Source: Gemmatimonadales bacterium
GTDB taxonomy: Bacteria > Gemmatimonadota > Gemmatimonadetes > Gemmatimonadales > GWC2-71-9
Assembly: GCA_011772755.1 (NCBI GenBank)
Contig: WVYX01000283.1
Coordinates: 1-49,543, forward strand
Direction: 5' to 3'
DNA length: 49,543 bases
A program made the translations under genes and the position numbers. A model generated the notes under the pieces. The model was not told the DNA's origin. It saw only the letters and a list, made by a program, of their open reading frames with translations, and did no database searches. Positions within the stretch are counted from its first letter, which is position 1; each line of letters opens with the position of its first letter. Below are positions 16,897 through 25,183 of this stretch, piece after piece.

Positions 16897-18195
16897 ATGA
16901 TGCACGCACACACGCGCCGCCGCTTCTTGAAGCAGGCCCTCGGTGGGGTCGTCGCGACCACCACCGTTCCGCTGATGACACATACCTCACGGGTGAACGT
17001 CGGCTCCCTCGACCGAGCGGCCAGTGCCCTCGGTGCCATGGATCCGGGCAACGAGAGCTTCTGGCAGTTCGTCAAGAACCAGTTCCCGCTCCGACCCGAT
17101 CTGACTCTGATGAACGCTGCCAACCTATGTCCGTCACCGTATCCGGTGATCGACACGGTCACTCGGCTCACCCGGGATGTCGACGCGGATGCATCGTTCC
17201 AGAACCGCGCCAAGTTCGGTGCGCTGCGCGAGCGGGCCCGAGAGAGCCTGGCCCGCTACCTGGGTGCCGATCCAGACGAGATCACCATCGTCCGCAACAC
17301 CAGCGAAGGCAACAACACCGTCATCAACGGCCTCACCCTGGGGCCTCGCGAAGAAGTGGTCATCTGGGACCAGAACCACCCTAGCTGCAACGTAGCGTGG
17401 GACGTGCGGGCCGAACGCTACGGGTTCACGGTGAAGCGGGTAGCGACGCCGCCGTCACCGACGACGGCGGAGGAACTAGTGCGACCGTTCCATGAGGCCC
17501 TGACTAGCCGAACGAGAGTGCTGGCCTTCAGTCATGTCTCGAACATTTCCGGCGTGGGACTCCCCGCGGAGGAGATCTGCCGCCTCGCGCGGGAGCGGGG
17601 CATCCTGACCTTGATCGACGGCGCGCAGGTGTTCGGCGCGCTGCGGGTCAACCTGCACGCCATCGGCTGCGACTTCTACACCGGGAGTGCGCACAAGTGG
17701 TTCGTGGGACCCAAGGAGGCAGGCGTACTGTATGTCAGGCGCGAGCGGATCGCTGAACACTGGCCCAGTAACGTCGGGGTCGGATGGGAAGGGGCCCTCG
17801 AGCGGGGGGCGGCCAAGTTCGAGACCCTGGGCCAGCGGGACGACGCGTGCGTTGCAGCGGTGGGCACCACGGTGGCATTCCACGAGGCCATCGGCCCCGA
17901 TCGCGTCGAGCAGCGCGTTCGGGCTCTCGCCGCGGCACTCAAGCACGCCCTGAAGCAACGCATCCCCGGCGTCCGGTTCCACACACCGACTGATCCCAAG
18001 CTGAGTGCCGGTGTCGTCGTATTCGCGCCGCCCCGCGGCGAGGTGCGCCAGCTCTTCGAGGCCCTGTACCGGGAGCACGCCATTGCTGGTGCCGCCATGG
18101 GGGGAGCGTTTGCAGGCGTGCGGCTGTGCCCGCACATCTACAACACGATGGAGCAAGTGGAACGGGCGGCGGAGGCGGTTGCGGAGTTGGTGTGA
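16897..18195 (+). CDS. Tat-exported class V aminotransferase-fold PLP enzyme
   Basis: A 432 aa protein with a twin-arginine signal (RRRFLKQ followed by a hydrophobic stretch), then a fold-type I, class V aminotransferase-like domain of the isopenicillin N epimerase / cysteine desulfurase group. Landmarks are RNTSEGNNTVING (PLP phosphate region), DGAQVFGALRVN (Asp contacting the pyridine nitrogen) and the PLP lysine Lys267 in GSAHKWF. Tat export would let it fold with its cofactor in the cytoplasm before crossing the membrane. The reaction is not defined; relatives are racemases, epimerases, desulfurases or lyases. It is divergent from the C1 peptidase gene. The start ATG at 16897 is followed by a second ATG; no strong ribosome binding site decides between them. 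Confidence 0.9.
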   Translation: MMHAHTRRRFLKQALGGVVATTTVPLMTHTSRVNVGSLDRAASALGAMDPGNESFWQFVKNQFPLRPDLTLMNAANLCPSPYPVIDTVTRLTRDVDADASFQNRAKFGALRERARESLARYLGADPDEITIVRNTSEGNNTVINGLTLGPREEVVIWDQNHPSCNVAWDVRAERYGFTVKRVATPPSPTTAEELVRPFHEALTSRTRVLAFSHVSNISGVGLPAEEICRLARERGILTLIDGAQVFGALRVNLHAIGCDFYTGSAHKWFVGPKEAGVLYVRRERIAEHWPSNVGVGWEGALERGAAKFETLGQRDDACVAAVGTTVAFHEAIGPDRVEQRVRALAAALKHALKQRIPGVRFHTPTDPKLSAGVVVFAPPRGEVRQLFEALYREHAIAGAAMGGAFAGVRLCPHIYNTMEQVERAAEAVAELV

Positions 18196-18271
18196 CCCGC
18201 GCCGCTACCCCTTGACACCCCCTTGACGTCCTGGCCGCACCCTCGGAGCAGCAACACAGCCGAGGTGTGCC

Positions 18272-18460
18272 ATGAAGGCCCTGAGCAGAGACGACATCTA
18301 CACCGCGCTGCGGCTCGTCGTGACCATGCCGGTGCTGCTACTCCTCGCCATCGTGGCGACGAACGTGGCCGACGACCTTCTGACGGCGGCCGCTCAGCAC
18401 GTGCTGCACCTGGATGCCGACCTGCATGCCTGGTTGGCGGGCTCAGCCTCGACCCGGTAG
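18272..18460 (+). CDS. Small single-pass membrane protein
   Basis: A 62 aa protein with one hydrophobic helix, about residues 14-33 (LRLVVTMPVLLLLAIVAT), and a hydrophilic C-terminal tail ending in GSASTR. GAGGTG lies 4-5 nt before the ATG, which supports translation. There is no motif I recognise. It lies 76 nt after the PLP enzyme gene and before the M16 pair, with about 256 nt of non-coding sequence following. It may be a stray small protein; confidence rests on the ribosome binding site and the clean transmembrane helix. Confidence 0.5.
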   Translation: MKALSRDDIYTALRLVVTMPVLLLLAIVATNVADDLLTAAAQHVLHLDADLHAWLAGSASTR

Positions 18461-18716
18461 TCCAACCGGGAGCCCACCGTCCCCATCGCTGCACCTGCCC
18501 TGACCTCGGCCTGACGGCGTGCCGAAAGGTTGCCCGGGCCGGCGGGACGCGGCCCGGTCGGCAGGCTGGACGACCCTAAGTTCCGCCTCGGGTGCAAGGC
18601 GCTACATTTCTCCCAAGCGCTACCAGGAGCCGCGGGGCGCCTCACCACTGTTCCCACCTCCCTCGGGCGTCCGGCTTCGCTCCGTGATCTCGCGATTCCC
18701 ACGGAGGAGCTCGTCA

Positions 18717-20045
<1,329 letters not shown>

Positions 20046-21572
20046 ATGATGAAAAGGCTCGCATTGATACCGGCATGCCTCATGGCGCTGGCGGCCTGTG
20101 AGATGGCCCCAGAGGGGACGATCACCGTGCGGGAGCCCGACTCGCCGTTCATTGCCTTCAACGTCTGGGTGAAGGCCGGTTCGCAGAACGATCCGGCGGG
20201 CAAGGAAGGACTGGCGGCGCTCACCGCGAACTTGCTGTCCGACGGCTCCACCACCGAGGACAGCTACGACGCCATCCTGGCCAAGCTCTACCCCATGGCA
20301 GCGGGGTACGGCTACAGCGTGGACAAGGAGATGACGGCCTTCCGGGGCCGGGTGCACAAGGACAACCTCGAGGCCTACTACACGCTGTTCCGGAACGCGC
20401 TGCTCAATCCCGCGTTCAGCGAGGAGGACTTCGAGCGGGTGAAGACCCAGACGCTCAACTTCCTCGAGCGGACGCGACGCTACGGACGCGACGAGGAACT
20501 GTCGAAGGAGTTGCTCTTCTGGATGGCGTACCGCGGTACGCCGTACGAGCACCCTGAGGAAGGATACGTCCAGTCGGTCCGGTCCATAACGCTGGACGAC
20601 GTCAAGGCGTTCTACCAGCAGTTCTACGTCCGGAACAACATCGTGGTGGGTGTCGCAGGGGGCTATCCCGGCGGATTCGTCCAGCGGGTACGGATCGACT
20701 TTGACGCACTCCCCGAGGCCGAGGTCGTGCCAGCGCCTGCACCGGAGGCGGCGATGCCCGATGGCATCAAGGTCTTGATCGTTGAGAAGCAGACGTCGGC
20801 CACGGCAATCTCATTCGGGCATCCCATCTCCCTCGTGCGCGGCGATGACGACTTCTTCGCCATGATGGCTGCGAACTCATGGTTCGGGGAGCACCGCAAC
20901 TCGTTCAGCCATCTCTATCAGGTGATTCGCGAATCCCGGGGGATGAACTACGGGGACTACAGCTACATCGAAGCGTTCCCACGAGGCTACACCACGCAGC
21001 AGCCACCCATCAACAGCGCCCGCCGGCACCACCTGTTCGAGATCTGGATCCGCCCGATTTCCTTGACGGCGCCCGGCAACCTGCATGAGCGCGCCCTGTT
21101 CGCCACTCGGGCGGCGTGGCGGGAGCTCAAGGCCCTGGTGGACGGGGGCATGACCGACGAGACGCTTGAGGCGACCCAGGAGTTCCTGCACAATTTCACG
21201 CTGAACTACGCCCCGACCGTGAGCCGGCGCCTGGCGTACGCCGTCGACGACGCCTTCTACGGCATCGGCGGCGACGGGTTCCTGAGCTCCCTCAGGCCCG
21301 GTCTCGCCGGGCTCACTCTGGACCAGGTGAGTGCGGCGATCAAGCGACACCTGCAGTACGAGAACATGTGGGTGGTGTTCATTACCGACGACGCCCAAGG
21401 CATGAAGCAGAAGCTCCTGACCGGCGTTCCGACTGCCATCACCTATGCTGGCGAGAAGTCGGCAGAGCACATGGCGGAGGACGAGCTCATCGCGAGCTTC
21501 CCCATTCCGGTGGACGAGGAAGACATCACCATAATGGGGATCAACGACGTGTTCGAGCGATCGGGAGGCTGA
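20046..21572 (+). CDS. M16 family non-catalytic subunit, lipoprotein
   Basis: A 508 aa M16-family protein without the zinc motif: the position of HxxEH reads GKEGLAALTANLL. It has a lipobox (ALAAC, Cys18), so it is probably membrane-anchored and may tether the soluble catalytic partner. It starts directly after the TGA of the upstream gene; GGAGGTGA overlaps that stop. The second ATG at 20049 is spaced better from the Shine-Dalgarno and may be the true start. Its Arg and Tyr-rich C-terminal half matches the substrate-binding half of the other subunit in M16B pairs. It is followed by a 20-bp-stem terminator. Confidence 0.92.
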   Translation: MMKRLALIPACLMALAACEMAPEGTITVREPDSPFIAFNVWVKAGSQNDPAGKEGLAALTANLLSDGSTTEDSYDAILAKLYPMAAGYGYSVDKEMTAFRGRVHKDNLEAYYTLFRNALLNPAFSEEDFERVKTQTLNFLERTRRYGRDEELSKELLFWMAYRGTPYEHPEEGYVQSVRSITLDDVKAFYQQFYVRNNIVVGVAGGYPGGFVQRVRIDFDALPEAEVVPAPAPEAAMPDGIKVLIVEKQTSATAISFGHPISLVRGDDDFFAMMAANSWFGEHRNSFSHLYQVIRESRGMNYGDYSYIEAFPRGYTTQQPPINSARRHHLFEIWIRPISLTAPGNLHERALFATRAAWRELKALVDGGMTDETLEATQEFLHNFTLNYAPTVSRRLAYAVDDAFYGIGGDGFLSSLRPGLAGLTLDQVSAAIKRHLQYENMWVVFITDDAQGMKQKLLTGVPTAITYAGEKSAEHMAEDELIASFPIPVDEEDITIMGINDVFERSGG

Positions 21573-21606
21573 GACAGGCGGACAGCGCATCGCCTCACGC
21601 CAGGCC

Positions 21607-21650
21607 AATATGAAGGCCGGCGGGACGCTCGTCCCGCCGGCCTTCATATT
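21607..21650. terminator. Very strong bidirectional terminator
   Basis: A perfect 20-bp stem (21607-21626 with 21631-21650) closes a 4-nt loop, GCTC. The outer part is AT-rich (AATAT / ATATT), which gives short U-runs for transcripts from both sides. It separates the M16 operon from the convergent LolA-like gene. Confidence 0.9.
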
Positions 21651-21696
21651 AACCCATCGTGATTCCGCTCAGGTGGCGCCCAACGCGCTCCCTACC

Positions 21697-22440
21697 TCAA
21701 TTCCGCACCCACTTCGGCCGAGTTCCCTTGGTGTCGGTGAACAGGCTCGGGTCGAATTCCACGTCGATGGTCCAGTAGTTGTACTGCTCCACCATGGTCG
21801 AGCGATCGCCCCTCATGAACACGATCTCCGTGGCGATCCAGCCACCGCCCAACCGCTCGTAGCCCTCGAAGCGTACCTCCCGCGTCTGCTTGGTGCTGGG
21901 ATCGGTCAACAGTAGCCGGACGAACAGCAAGTGTTCCTTGTCGACCCAGAACTGCCGGGAGTCATCGTCGGCCGAGGACGAACCCACCACGTACACCCCC
22001 CGTCCCTGCCACTCGTCCTCACGCACCTTCGAGACATCGATCCGGAACTGCTCGAGTTTCGCGATTGTCTCCTCTACCGGCTGAACATAGACGTCGAAGC
22101 CCAACAGTAGCAGCGGGTGGGGACCGGGTTGAGCGCTGTAGACGGTGTCAGCCCGAAAATCGTACCAGGTCTCGTCCTTGTACAAGAATCGGTTCCCGGC
22201 ATCTAGCGGCGCGACATCGCTCCGCACTACACCAGGCAATTGGATCGACTCGTACCAGACCCGGGCCGAGTCGTAGGCACCGGTTTCGGCGTCGTAGTAG
22301 TTCACCGTCTGTACCAGGGCCAGTGTCTCGTACCACTTCCCGGCATATCGATCGTGCATGGCGCGGACAATATCCTCGCCGGCGCGCACGGAGTCACCGC
22401 CGACGGCTAGGACCGTCGCAAAAAGAAACACGTGGAGCAT
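21697..22440 (-). CDS. Exported protein, LolA/outer-membrane-lipoprotein-sorting-like
   Basis: About 247 aa from the ATG at 22440, which has GGAGGTCGGG just upstream. The signal peptide is short (about 20 residues). The mature protein begins with AGEDIVRAMHDRYAGKWYETLALVQ, a pattern like the first helix and strand of LolA/LolB or DUF4292-type carrier folds. It continues with alternating beta strands, including VYVVGSSS and FWVDKEHLLFVRLL. This half-barrel fold binds lipoprotein acyl chains or lipids in known proteins. The match is by pattern only, with no catalytic motif expected. It is convergent to the M16 operon and separated by the terminator. It could also be a general secreted protein of unknown role. 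Confidence 0.75.
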   Translation of the reverse strand: MLHVFLFATVLAVGGDSVRAGEDIVRAMHDRYAGKWYETLALVQTVNYYDAETGAYDSARVWYESIQLPGVVRSDVAPLDAGNRFLYKDETWYDFRADTVYSAQPGPHPLLLLGFDVYVQPVEETIAKLEQFRIDVSKVREDEWQGRGVYVVGSSSADDDSRQFWVDKEHLLFVRLLLTDPSTKQTREVRFEGYERLGGGWIATEIVFMRGDRSTMVEQYNYWTIDVEFDPSLFTDTKGTRPKWVRN

Positions 22441-22507
22441 CCCGACCTCCGCTCTAATCGACGTGGCTGTCAATCTAGTGAGCGGGCGGGCCGGGTGGGG
22501 AGGGTGG

Positions 22508-22711
22508 CTACCCGGCCTCAGCCTGCTTCGTGAGCCGCTTGAAGATCCAGTAGGCTACCAGCAGCAGGAGAATGAAGAACAGGATCTTGATGGCTACGAG
22601 CAGGAACCCTACCAGCGTCCCGATCACCGGAAGGAGCAGGCGCCAGATGAGTTGCCAGACGATGTAGCCAAGGGTGCCGACGGCAGCCAGAGCCAGCAAT
22701 GGTCGTACCAT
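22508..22711 (-). CDS. Small hydrophobic membrane protein
   Basis: A 67 aa, very hydrophobic protein with two predicted transmembrane helices, about residues 3-30 and 34-57, and a basic tail (FKRLTKQAEAG). GAGGAAA stands about 5 nt before the ATG. There is no recognised family. It lies 67 nt upstream of the LolA-like gene on the same strand and could be co-transcribed with it. It could be a small inner-membrane structural or stress protein; nothing more can be read. Confidence 0.72.
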   Translation of the reverse strand: MVRPLLALAAVGTLGYIVWQLIWRLLLPVIGTLVGFLLVAIKILFFILLLLVAYWIFKRLTKQAEAG

Positions 22712-22936
22712 GAGTTTCCTCAGGACCAGTCCTTCAATCCACTACGTGGCAGGCGGCGGAGAGGTTTCGGATCCCGGAGTGCTGGCACCCGGTGAGCCGG
22801 CCGGGAATCGCGCCGCCGAACTCCCAACGGCCTCGACCTGCCCCGGCATGGCGGATTACCCCAACTCACCGGGCCGCCGTACCAGACCTCTGGTGGGATC
22901 GTAGGCGAACCGAGCGGCTGACCGAGATCACAGTGT

Positions 22937-23425
22937 TCAGCGGGCCTCCTTGCAGCTGAACATGCTGTATGAATGCTCGAAGGCAACCACCCGCCACCCG
23001 TCGGCCGTCTTGACCAAGTTCGCCTTGTTCTTGGCTTCGCAGAGCATAGACCCGAATGTCGAATGCGTGCCGACCGGGTCGATTCGGAAGTGGTGAGTCA
23101 GCGTCACACCTGCGCGGTTGCCATCCGGAGAAAAGGTTTCACCCTCGAGAGTGAACGAGCCGCGGAATACGTCGCCGATCCACTCGCGCAGCCCTCTGAC
23201 GAGCCTGTCGGTCCGTTGCGCCACGGATTCGTTACCAGCGAGACGACGGGCCTTTTCTGCATTGCTCTCGACCAGTGCCGTCAGGTAGTCTCTAAACGCC
23301 CGATACGGCTCGGAATCATGCTCGATCAGACCGACTTGCCGACCCAACTGGGCCACCTGGCCCCTTCCGAACCACCCCGCAGCTGCCAGAACCAGCACGA
23401 CGAGGATCAGCAGTCCTTTCTTCAT
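22937..23425 (-). CDS. Membrane-anchored exported protein of unknown function
   Basis: A 162 aa protein with an N-terminal hydrophobic segment (residues 4-20, likely an uncleaved anchor or signal peptide), then a helical stretch (FRDYLTALVESNAEKARRLAGNES). The C-terminal half resembles an NTF2-like or lumazine-type small alpha-beta domain (FRIDPVGTHSTFG, ADGWRVVAFEHSY). Two cysteines, in SMLCEAK and MFSCKEAR, may form a disulfide. GGGAGGAGC lies 5 nt before the ATG. It is downstream of the class C beta-lactamase-like gene by 66 nt, probably in the same transcript. Function unknown; the domain resemblance is weak. Confidence 0.72.
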   Translation of the reverse strand: MKKGLLILVVLVLAAAGWFGRGQVAQLGRQVGLIEHDSEPYRAFRDYLTALVESNAEKARRLAGNESVAQRTDRLVRGLREWIGDVFRGSFTLEGETFSPDGNRAGVTLTHHFRIDPVGTHSTFGSMLCEAKNKANLVKTADGWRVVAFEHSYSMFSCKEAR

Positions 23426-23491
23426 TGTGCTCCTCCCTCAACATCACGCATCCCACAGCGGTATGGCCCAGAGCGCCAGCGGCTGTAAGAC

Positions 23492-24691
23492 CTAGCCGCG
23501 CCCCAGCGCCCGCCACACCACCGAAGCGATCTCGTTGGGCGTGGAGCCACCCCTGGACTGGGTGAAGTAGAGCACGATCACGTCGTCGTCCGGCATGGCC
23601 CACGCCGTCGTGCCGTCGGATCCACCATGGCCGAATGCAGGCAGCCATTCCGGATCATCCGCGACCACCGAGTCCGCGGGAGTGAAGATACTCCAGTGCA
23701 GGCCATAGCCTGCGCGCTGGGTGGTGAGCGGTGAGCGGGTCAACGCCTTCCTCACGCTCTCCGGCGTGAGCAGTTGGCCCGAACCAAGCCGACCCCGATC
23801 CATCCAGAGCGCTAGGAACCGAGCATAATCAGTGACAGTGGAGTACATGCCCCCACTGGCCCGGAAGAACTTCATGAGCTGCGGCGTAGTGTAATCCCAG
23901 TATCGTGTGAATGTGCCAGAGCCTGTCCGACGGTAAGTGCTGCTGACCCGGGACCGCCTGGGATCGTCCGGAGTGAGGTTCGTGAACGTGTCCCGCAGCC
24001 CGAGGGGGGCGAGGATTCGAGACTCGATGAACCGCTCGACGGGGATCCCCGACACCTCGGCTACGATGGCCCCCAGCGTCGCCGAGCCGGCGTCGCTGTA
24101 GTGGTATTCCACTCCGGGCTTCCTCGGCGGGCCAGCTTTCCCTACGGCGTCCACCGCCTCCCGCAATGAGCCGTAGGTGCCCAGCGGCGCGGGATAGCCC
24201 GGCTGGTCGTAACCACCGGAGTGGGTCAGCAAGTGCTCGATGGTTATCTGTCGCGACCGCTCGTTGTCAAAGGAGGGGAGGTACGTCGCAACCGGATCGC
24301 TGAGAGAGAGCTTCCCCTCCTCCGCCAGCATCAGGATCGAGGTGCCCACGAACGGCTTGGTCATGGAACGGATGCGGCAGATCGTGTTCGGTTCCCAGGG
24401 GATCTCCCGCTCCCGGTCTCTCCACCCCACGACCTCGTGTAGCACCGTTTTGCGATCCTTGACGATCAGGATCTCGGCGCCCACTACCCTACCCTCATCG
24501 GCCCAGTGCTTCATGGAATCGACGACCACCGCCAGGTCGGTCGAAGACAAACCGACGCTCTCCGGTGTGGCGGGCGGAAACGGCGATGCGGTAGGATGCT
24601 GCGGGTCCTGCGCGTGAGCTGGAGTCGGCCTGACGCCGCTCACCATACCAGTCAGCACTGCCAGCGCGACCAAGCTCCGCCGAATGGTCAT
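23492..24691 (-). CDS. Exported class C beta-lactamase-like serine hydrolase
   Basis: A 399 aa serine hydrolase of the class C beta-lactamase / DD-peptidase / esterase superfamily. The signal peptide ends PAHAQ. The first motif is RSMTKPF with Ser109 and Lys112, the second is the Tyr198 of YHYSD (a Tyr-Ser-Asp variant of YxN), and a late HGGSDGT replaces the KTG box. Those variants are typical of EstB-like esterases and D-amino-acid peptidases more than true AmpC. It is probably periplasmic. Actual beta-lactam hydrolysis cannot be assumed. It is followed by a small membrane protein gene on the same strand, and a second, lipoprotein member of the family lies at 37422-38858. Confidence 0.92.
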   Translation of the reverse strand: MTIRRSLVALAVLTGMVSGVRPTPAHAQDPQHPTASPFPPATPESVGLSSTDLAVVVDSMKHWADEGRVVGAEILIVKDRKTVLHEVVGWRDREREIPWEPNTICRIRSMTKPFVGTSILMLAEEGKLSLSDPVATYLPSFDNERSRQITIEHLLTHSGGYDQPGYPAPLGTYGSLREAVDAVGKAGPPRKPGVEYHYSDAGSATLGAIVAEVSGIPVERFIESRILAPLGLRDTFTNLTPDDPRRSRVSSTYRRTGSGTFTRYWDYTTPQLMKFFRASGGMYSTVTDYARFLALWMDRGRLGSGQLLTPESVRKALTRSPLTTQRAGYGLHWSIFTPADSVVADDPEWLPAFGHGGSDGTTAWAMPDDDVIVLYFTQSRGGSTPNEIASVVWRALGRG

Positions 24692-25183
24692 GCTTCGGTT
24701 ACCTCCCCACTCTACGGGCGCCGTCGCCCTCTGCAGAGTTCACGAAATGTAGAGCACCGGACGCGCAGAGGAAGGCTCACATACCCCCGCGGACCGCGGT
24801 GCCGATAGCCCATTGCCCCACTCCCCGACCGGGGTGCACCTTGAGGCAGTTCTGCAAGGAGTCACGATGACTCGACCACCGGAGTCGCACGGGATTTCGA
24901 TGACGATGGCACTGACGAGGCTGCGACGCTGCTCCTTGTCATGACGAAGGTCAACTGAGCGCGGACAGCAACCTCCGAGACTATCACGCCCACAATGACA
25001 CACGAGCCGAGGCGGAACGATCCGCCTCGGCTCTGGGTTTTTCCCGGGGGCTGAGGTGCTGCCCCGGCTATTCAGCCTGGCCCAGTGTCTGGTCTTAGAC
25101 CCTCGTCGCTGGAAACAGCGTCCAGTCCTCCGCCGCACCTGCCGCTCACTGCCGCCCCTCTGCGACGGTCCGCCTCCGCCACC
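24692..25183. other. Intergenic region of 492 nt with an orphan plus-strand terminator
   Basis: Both flanking genes are on the minus strand. The only clear structure is the plus-strand intrinsic terminator at 25004-25042. Upstream of it on the plus strand, AAGGAG precedes an ATG at 24867 that opens a 25-codon frame. In another frame, 24847-24958, a stretch ends with FDDDGTDEAATLLLVMTKVN and a stop, which looks protein-like but lacks a start. No gene is called. Confidence 0.5.
25004..25042 (+). terminator. Intrinsic terminator on the plus strand
   Basis: A perfect 13-bp stem, GAGCCGAGGCGGA with TCCGCCTCGGCTC, and a 4-nt loop (ACGA). It is followed by TGGG and five T residues at 25038-25042. 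This is one of the clearest intrinsic terminators in the window, and it has no annotated plus-strand gene upstream of it. Confidence 0.85.

Noticed and set aside
18212-18228. TTGACA and TTGACG words before the small membrane protein gene, as -35 boxes
   Set aside because: No -10-like hexamer at 16-18 nt spacing in either case.
23492-24691. A true antibiotic-resistance beta-lactamase
   Set aside because: YSD and HGG replace the YxN and KTG motifs, more typical of esterases and peptidases of this superfamily.
24867-24944. A 25-codon plus-strand peptide (ATG at 24867 after AAGGAG)
   Set aside because: Too short and unrecognisable to call a gene; kept only as part of the orphan-terminator finding.
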